Shown here in pieces: positions 33,323 through 37,319 of a DNA stretch of 37,319 nt. A model generated the notes under the pieces. The model was not told where the DNA came from and did no database searches. It saw only the letters and a list, made by a program, of their open reading frames with translations. Source of the DNA: Pseudomonadota bacterium (GTDB lineage Bacteria; Myxococcota_A; UBA9160; JADFDR01); contig PIVT01000037.1 of NCBI GenBank assembly GCA_003353845.1, positions 1 to 37,319 of the forward strand, read 5' to 3'. Made by a program: the position numbers and the translations under genes. Every line of letters starts with the position of its first letter. Position 1 is the stretch's first letter.

Positions 33323-34510
33323 ATGGAAGAGCAAGAAACGGAATCAACGGAGCAACCAGAGGTGATGACGCTGGTTCAGTCTGAGGATGATTCCGCGTCT
33401 CTTACCGCCGACGTGAATCACATCCCCCTGGCCAGCATCCTTGGCCTATTGCATGCCGATCAGCTCTCGGGCCTGCTGGTTTTTGAGACGGAAGAACTCG
33501 AAAAGTCAGTTTTCCTCCATAGCGGTGAAGTCGTTTTTGCAGCTTCCAACCACGCGTCAGACCGCTTGGGTGAGAGTCTGGTACGTGCGGACATGCTGAC
33601 TCCGGAGCAGTTCAGAGAAGCGACCAGCCATTACAAACCCGGTGTTCGTTTTGGCAAAACACTGGTGGAGTTGGGATTCTTGAGCCCGCGCGAACTTTGG
33701 ACAGGTGTACGGATGCAGGTCGAAGAAATCGTGCGTTCTCTCTTCTCCTACACCAAAGGCCAGGTGAGATTTTGCGAAGGTGCCTTTTCCCCGGACAATG
33801 TGGTGCGCCTGGCTTTGCCCATGCAGCGACTGGTGTCGGAAGGGTTGGCCCGTCGCGAGGAGTTGCAGAAGTTCCTTGAGTATCTCAAGAGGCCCGAAGT
33901 GCTGTTGGAGGCAGTCCCTCAGTCCGAGGCCAGCCTCGCCCTTGAAGACGGCGAGTTCCTGAGCATTTTTGCCACGGAGACCCCTTTTGCAGAAGCTTGT
34001 GACCTCATGGGTTGGGACGCATTGTCGGGTGCTGATCGTGTGCAGCAACTGAAAAAAATAGGTGCGATCAAGATCTTCAAACAGAACCCCATCGATTTCG
34101 GCGAGGATGATTTTGCAAAACAAGAGGACCAGCGTATCAGCGAAATGGTGACCGAATACTCGAAGCTCCTGGGTGAGTTGGTCATGCCCATTGTGGCCTT
34201 GGAAGGTGGAGAAGGCATCCGCATTCGCTTGGCCGATGTTCTCGCCGATACTGCGCGCAATCACTCTTCCCTATTGGGTGGGATTTCCGTGGGCCCCTGC
34301 GGCATGCTCAACCCGGAACCCATCATCGAGCGAGCACTCAAAATGCGCGGAGACCGAGAAGAGATTATCTCCGTGGCCATGGGTGAATTGGTGGCCTACT
34401 TGGAATTTGAGCTGAAGAACCACCCGAGCATTCCTTCCGCCGAGGCAATCCTGGATGGAATCTGCGATCTTCGCGCTAAGATCGGCATGCCAGCACCGGG
34501 ACAGATATAA
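33323..34510 (+). CDS. DUF4388 (PATAN-type) domain protein
   Basis: About 395 residues. The amino half is a DUF4388 domain (TADVNHIPLASILGLLHADQ, LSGLLVFETEELEKSVFLHS, GEVVFAASNHASDRLGESLV) followed by the companion helical part (LTPEQFREATSH, GFLSPRELWTGV, IVRSLFSYTKGQVRF). The rest (about 200-395) is helical with no family I recognise. DUF4388 proteins are common in deltaproteobacteria and linked to signalling and gliding, without a settled biochemical role. I use ATG 33323 with GGAGAGG at 33307-33313; a GTG at 33278 would add 15 residues. Confidence 0.85.
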   Translation: MEEQETESTEQPEVMTLVQSEDDSASLTADVNHIPLASILGLLHADQLSGLLVFETEELEKSVFLHSGEVVFAASNHASDRLGESLVRADMLTPEQFREATSHYKPGVRFGKTLVELGFLSPRELWTGVRMQVEEIVRSLFSYTKGQVRFCEGAFSPDNVVRLALPMQRLVSEGLARREELQKFLEYLKRPEVLLEAVPQSEASLALEDGEFLSIFATETPFAEACDLMGWDALSGADRVQQLKKIGAIKIFKQNPIDFGEDDFAKQEDQRISEMVTEYSKLLGELVMPIVALEGGEGIRIRLADVLADTARNHSSLLGGISVGPCGMLNPEPIIERALKMRGDREEIISVAMGELVAYLEFELKNHPSIPSAEAILDGICDLRAKIGMPAPGQI

Positions 34511-34538
34511 AACCCCCACTAAAGTTGTGCTGTGCCAG

Positions 34539-34561
34539 GCCAGCCCCATCAGGGAGCTGGC
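34539..34561 (+). other. Hairpin just upstream of the pyrF ribosome site
   Basis: GCCAGCCCC (34539-34547) pairs with GGG (34552-34554) and GCTGGC (34556-34561), 9 bp with one bulged A and loop ATCA. The pyrF AGGAGG begins at 34565. No T-run follows. Confidence 0.4.
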
Positions 34562-34579
34562 GCGAGGAGGTTTGTCCCC

Positions 34580-35329
34580 GTGGTGGGTTCCGAAAACAGC
34601 ATCAATCAAGCGAGAGATTACCTGGCCGTTGCTCTGGATGTGCCTTCCCTTCAGGTAGCCGAAGAAACCATTGAACGGCTCGATGGGGAACCCGGTTGGA
34701 TCAAGATTGGTTCCCAGCTGTTTACGGCAGAAGGGCCTGCCGTCATTGCCTTGGCGGCCAAACGCGCGCGCATCTTTCTCGATTTGAAGTTTCACGACAT
34801 TCCCAACACCGTGGCCAGTGCCGTTAAGTCAGGCACGCGCCTGGGCGCTAGCCTGATGACATTGCACGCCGTCGGCGGTGTGTCCATGTTGCGCGCGGCC
34901 AAAGAGGCCGCCGCCGAAGAGGCCTCGCGTTTAGGTGTGCCACGGCCCGAATTGGTCGCCGTCACCGTACTCACGAGCACAGCAGAAAAAGATTTAATCC
35001 AAGTGGGTGTAGCGGGGAGTCTGCCGGACCAGGTGGCGCGCTTGCTCGACCTTGCCTTGGAGTCAGGCATTGATGGGGTGGTGTCGTCTCCTCTGGAAGC
35101 GGCGGCTGTGCGAAAACGGGCCGGGGAGAACTTTCGCATTGTGACACCGGGGATTCGCCCAGCAGACAGTGCCGTAGGCGACCAGGTACGTATTGCCACG
35201 CCAGCGTCGGCCATTGCGCAGGGGTCGAGTTTGTTAGTGATGGGGAGACCGATTTTAATGGCGAAAAACCCGGTAGAAGCAGCGCGTGCTGCCATTGCCG
35301 AAATTGAGGACGCACTTGGACGACAATAA
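34580..35329 (+). CDS. pyrF: Orotidine 5'-phosphate decarboxylase
   Basis: Last step of UMP synthesis, OMP to UMP. About 249 residues with YLAVALDVPS at the start and the catalytic network DLKFHDIPNTV (Lys/Asp). The substrate-binding segments LHAVGG and VSSPLEAAAVR follow, then ITPGIRP-like VTPGIRPADSAVGDQVR and the closing GRPILMAKNPVEAARA. The start is GTG 34580 with AGGAGG at 34565-34570; upstream in-frame starts extend into the leader hairpin. It overlaps rlmB by 14 nt. Confidence 0.95.
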   Translation: MVGSENSINQARDYLAVALDVPSLQVAEETIERLDGEPGWIKIGSQLFTAEGPAVIALAAKRARIFLDLKFHDIPNTVASAVKSGTRLGASLMTLHAVGGVSMLRAAKEAAAEEASRLGVPRPELVAVTVLTSTAEKDLIQVGVAGSLPDQVARLLDLALESGIDGVVSSPLEAAAVRKRAGENFRIVTPGIRPADSAVGDQVRIATPASAIAQGSSLLVMGRPILMAKNPVEAARAAIAEIEDALGRQ

Positions 35330-36305
35330 ACCGAAGAAAGTGAGACGAAGGCACCTGGGTAAGGGCCCTGGCAAAGGGCCAAACAAAGGCTCAGCTAAAG
35401 GCCCGGGCAAAAGTCGTAGCAAAACGCATGACACCCTCTCCGGGGGCTCCGATGCCAAAGCGGATTCCAAACCGCGCCCTCGACGGGATAAGCGTCAGGG
35501 GGAGGATAGGTCGCCGCCGGAATCGAGCGTTGCGCCAGATCCCCAAATGGGTTCGGGTCCTGAACTATTGTCGGGGGGTCATGTCGTCGTAGAGGCCCTG
35601 CGGGCCGGTCGGCGCGAGTTGCGCAAACTGTGGGTGCTGCAGGGCAGCCGCGGCCCCCATGTTCGAAAAGCCCAGAAGTTGGCCGAACAGTGCAAGCTTC
35701 CGGTTCAAGAGGCCTCGCGCGAGGAATTCGAGAGCCGCGTGGGCCTGGAGGCTAAGCATCAGGGCCTCGCATTGGAAGCCGGGGCTCTGCCAACGGTGAG
35801 TTTGGAGGAGCTTTTGTCATCGGAGGAGGTTTCGCTCTTGGTGGCCTTGGACGGTGTGGAAGATCCACACAATGTCGGGGCTGTGATACGCGTCGCCGAG
35901 GCCGCCGGTGCCCGGGGCGTGCTCATGTCTGCGCGCAGGGCGGCTCCATTGAGTGCGACTGTGGCGCGGGCCAGTGCCGGGGCCTTGGAACATTTGCCCG
36001 TGGTGCGCCCCTCCAATATGGCGCGGGCACTGGCCACTCTAAAACAGCAGGGGTTTTGGATACTGGGCGCGGACTCAGAACAGGGTGAAAATTTGTTTGA
36101 TCTCTCCGATCGCTCTCTTTCAGGCAAAATCGTTTTGGTTTTGGGGGCTGAGGGGAAAGGGTTGCGCGTGGGGATCCAGAAACAGCTGGACCTACAGATG
36201 CAAATTCCCATGGCGGGATCCGTCAGCTCCCTCAATGTTTCCACTGCTGCTGCAGTTTGCCTGTTTGAATTGCGTCGCCGCGCCCTGGCAACCTCGACGA
36301 AATAG
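35316..36305 (+). CDS. rlmB: 23S rRNA (guanosine(2251)-2'-O)-methyltransferase, RlmB-like
   Basis: SPOUT-class methyltransferase that uses S-adenosylmethionine to methylate 23S rRNA. The protein has an RlmB/TrmH substrate-binding domain (GGHVVVEALRAGRRELRKLWV). The knotted SpoU domain has motif 1 DPHNVGAVIRVAEAAGARGV, motif 2 VLVLGAEGKGLR and motif 3 PMAGSVSSLNVSTAAAVCLF. An extra amino tail of about 75 residues is very basic and Gly/Pro-rich (repeats like KGPGKGPNKGS). The preferred start is TTG 35316, inside pyrF, because GAGGA at 35305-35309 lies six nt upstream; a GTG at 35286 has no such site. Exact site specificity (RlmB versus another TrmH-family enzyme) is inferred. Confidence 0.88.
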   Translation: MDDNKPKKVRRRHLGKGPGKGPNKGSAKGPGKSRSKTHDTLSGGSDAKADSKPRPRRDKRQGEDRSPPESSVAPDPQMGSGPELLSGGHVVVEALRAGRRELRKLWVLQGSRGPHVRKAQKLAEQCKLPVQEASREEFESRVGLEAKHQGLALEAGALPTVSLEELLSSEEVSLLVALDGVEDPHNVGAVIRVAEAAGARGVLMSARRAAPLSATVARASAGALEHLPVVRPSNMARALATLKQQGFWILGADSEQGENLFDLSDRSLSGKIVLVLGAEGKGLRVGIQKQLDLQMQIPMAGSVSSLNVSTAAAVCLFELRRRALATSTK

Positions 36306-36336
36306 AAATCCTTCCCAGCTTCCGTCCTTTGGCCCG

Positions 36337-36365
36337 TTGCCGCTGGAGAGACCCCGGCGTATAGT
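36337..36365 (+). promoter_or_regulatory. Sigma-70 promoter of the tRNA-tuf operon
   Basis: TTGCCG (36337-36342), 17-nt spacer, TATAGT (36360-36365), followed by a GC-rich discriminator (CCGCCGCC) and then tRNA-Thr 22 nt on. The -10 is five of six; the GC-rich discriminator is typical of promoters under stringent control. Confidence 0.7.
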
Positions 36366-36387
36366 CCGCCGCCACCTCCCTAGGTGC

Positions 36388-36463
36388 GCTGGCGTAGCTC
36401 AGTTGGTAGAGCAGCTGATTTGTAATCAGCAGGTCACAGGTTCGACTCCTGCCGCCAGCTCCA
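36388..36463 (+). tRNA. tRNA-Thr, anticodon TGT
   Basis: 76 nt, acceptor GCTGGCG/CGCCAGC, anticodon stem GCTGA/TCAGC with loop TTTGTAA (anticodon TGT), discriminator T, CCA encoded. First of four tRNAs before tuf. Confidence 0.98.
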
Positions 36464-36631
36464 GGGGGTAAGAATTAACCGGTCTGAACAAGGGTCCAAG
36501 GTTTGGTTCCGGCATAAATAAAACGGAAGAGGAGCGAGGTGCTCTAAGTCTCTTTTGCGGCAAGTTTTATCGGATTAGTTGTCGCGGAACAGAGGCGGGG
36601 ACGCTATATGCTATCCCCTTGCTGGGGCGAC

Positions 36632-36717
36632 GGAGAGGTACCGAAGCGGCCAACCGGGGCAGACTGTAAATCTGCTGGCTTTTGCCTACGGAGGTTCGAA
36701 TCCTCCCCTCTCCACCA
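36632..36717 (+). tRNA. tRNA-Tyr, anticodon GTA
   Basis: A class II tRNA of 86 nt with acceptor GGAGAGG/CCTCTCC, anticodon stem GCAGA/TCTGC with loop CTGTAAA (anticodon GTA), long variable arm, T-arm GGAGGTTCGAATCCTCC, discriminator A and encoded CCA. It follows tRNA-Thr after an unusually long 168-nt spacer in which I see nothing definite. Confidence 0.98.
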
Positions 36718-36726
36718 ACTCTACTC

Positions 36727-36747
36727 TCAACGTATTGAAAACGTTGA
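36727..36747 (+). other. Hairpin between tRNA-Tyr and tRNA-Gly
   Basis: TCAACGT (36727-36733) pairs with ACGTTGA (36741-36747) around ATTGAAA. Only TTAAAG follows, so it is at best a weak terminator and may be a processing structure. A 10-bp palindrome CCAACGTTGG lies at 36845-36854. Confidence 0.35.
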
Positions 36748-36868
36748 TTAAAGCTTGGAATCAGATGAGCGGGTTCAGAGCTGGTAGAGCGCGACGAAAG
36801 GCGAGAAAAAGGCAGTAGGAAAGTGATTTTTTTCGAGTTACCAGCCAACGTTGGGTAGCTCGTCGTGG

Positions 36869-36945
36869 GCGGGAATAGCTCAGTTGGCTAGAGCACAAGC
36901 CTTCCAAGCTTGGGGTCGCGAGTTCGAATCTCGTTTCCCGCTCCA
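36869..36945 (+). tRNA. tRNA-Gly, anticodon TCC
   Basis: 77 nt, acceptor GCGGGAA/TTCCCGC, anticodon stem CAAGC/GCTTG with loop CTTCCAA (anticodon TCC), T-arm GCGAGTTCGAATCTCGT identical to tRNA-Gly(GCC), discriminator T, CCA encoded. Confidence 0.98.
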
Positions 36946-36964
36946 TAGGGTTTGGGCGTACTTT

Positions 36965-37039
36965 GCCCACGTAGCTCAGGGGTAGAGCACGTCCTTGGTA
37001 AGGACGGGGTCGGCGGTTCAATTCCGCCCGTGGGCTCCA
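36965..37039 (+). tRNA. tRNA-Thr, anticodon GGT
   Basis: 75 nt, acceptor GCCCACG/CGTGGGC, anticodon stem CGTCC/GGACG with loop TTGGTAA (anticodon GGT), discriminator T, CCA encoded. Last tRNA before tuf. Confidence 0.97.
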
Positions 37040-37200
37040 GATTGTTGAGGGCAAGAGCTGATAGAGAGTTGAGAGGCAAGTTGAGCAAGATTAAAAGGCT
37101 TATTGAGTAGAAGCACCACGTTAGAACGGATAGATAGGGATTGAGTTAATAACCAGTATAAGCAGGCAAACCCGGCCGGAAGCCGGAGGAGACGAGTCTG

Positions 37201-37319
37201 ATGGCCAAAGAGAAATTCGAGCGAAATAAACTTCATGTAAACGTGGGCACGATTGGCCACGTGGATCACGGTAAGACCACGCTGACGGCCGCGATCTGCG
37301 AGCGTCAGGCGAAGAAGGG
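37201..37319 (+). CDS. tuf: Elongation factor Tu, 3' end outside window
   Basis: The first 39 residues of EF-Tu, the GTPase that delivers aminoacyl-tRNA to the ribosome: [20 protein letters not shown] and the P-loop [10 protein letters not shown] (about 19-28). ATG 37201 follows GGAGGAG. The tRNA order Thr-Tyr-Gly-Thr upstream is that of the E. coli tufB operon, so secE and nusG may lie beyond the window. Confidence 0.96.
   Translation, partial: MAKEKFERNKLHVNVGTIGHVDHGKTTLTAAICERQAKK

Noticed and set aside
1-37319. CRISPR arrays, insertion sequences, phage genes
   Set aside because: I saw no regularly spaced direct repeats of CRISPR size and no transposase, integrase or phage structural gene.

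Overview
The window is 37.3 kb of bacterial chromosome, dense with housekeeping genes and moderately GC-rich by eye. The gene set points to a Gram-negative deltaproteobacterium in the old, broad sense (Myxococcota, Bdellovibrionota or a relative). The evidence is a sigma-54 activator, a PilZ/DUF4388 fusion plus a second PilZ gene divergent from a second DUF4388 gene, a ferrochelatase with an internal cysteine-rich insert, and a class 1B PyrD/PyrK pair. This placement is inference; no rRNA is present to fix it.

Layout. 1-1023 is the 3' part of an NtrC-type regulator. 1064-2854 is pyrK-pyrD. 3047-9140 is the transcription/translation operon rimP-nusA-infB-rbfA-truB, preceded by a terminator-like hairpin. 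The usual continuation, rpsO-pnp, is split off by a three-gene minus-strand unit (9153-11966) encoding an alkaline-phosphatase/sulfatase-superfamily lipoprotein, a MOSC protein and a Rid-family protein. rpsO-pnp-dut-cdsA-purB-purF then run to 19460, with structured RNA around rpsO and pnp. A PilZ/DUF4388 gene converges on nadB, their stop codons overlapping. A lytic transglycosylase, pgsA and a nucleotide-sugar dehydrogenase follow, then tRNA-Gly(GCC) with its promoter and a strong terminator, and a small envelope protein. ispH (-) and hemE (+) are divergent; hemE converges on hemH-crcB (-).

29.6-33.1 kb is the most accessory-looking part: tRNA-Cys, an unrecognised 104-residue protein, a 445-bp non-coding stretch with repeated GTTGCA-type boxes and a perfect 20-bp palindrome, a GH15 glucoamylase/trehalase-like gene, tRNA-Leu(UAA) and a PilZ gene. 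Then come a DUF4388 gene, pyrF-rlmB, and the tRNA cluster Thr(UGU)-Tyr(GUA)-Gly(UCC)-Thr(GGU) leading into tuf. That order matches the thrU-tyrU-glyT-thrT-tufB operon of E. coli, and a good sigma-70 promoter precedes it.

Functional themes: pyrimidine synthesis (pyrK, pyrD, pyrF, dut), purines (purB, purF), ribosome and tRNA function (rimP, nusA, infB, rbfA, truB, rpsO, pnp, rlmB, tRNAs, tuf), heme (hemE, hemH), isoprenoids (ispH), phospholipids (cdsA, pgsA), NAD (nadB), cell wall and surface sugars, and probable c-di-GMP signalling. I see no CRISPR array, transposase, integrase or phage gene. The best candidates for something undescribed are the GTTGCA-box region with its adjacent small gene, the minus-strand three-gene unit, and the RNA hairpins at rimP, rpsO and pnp.
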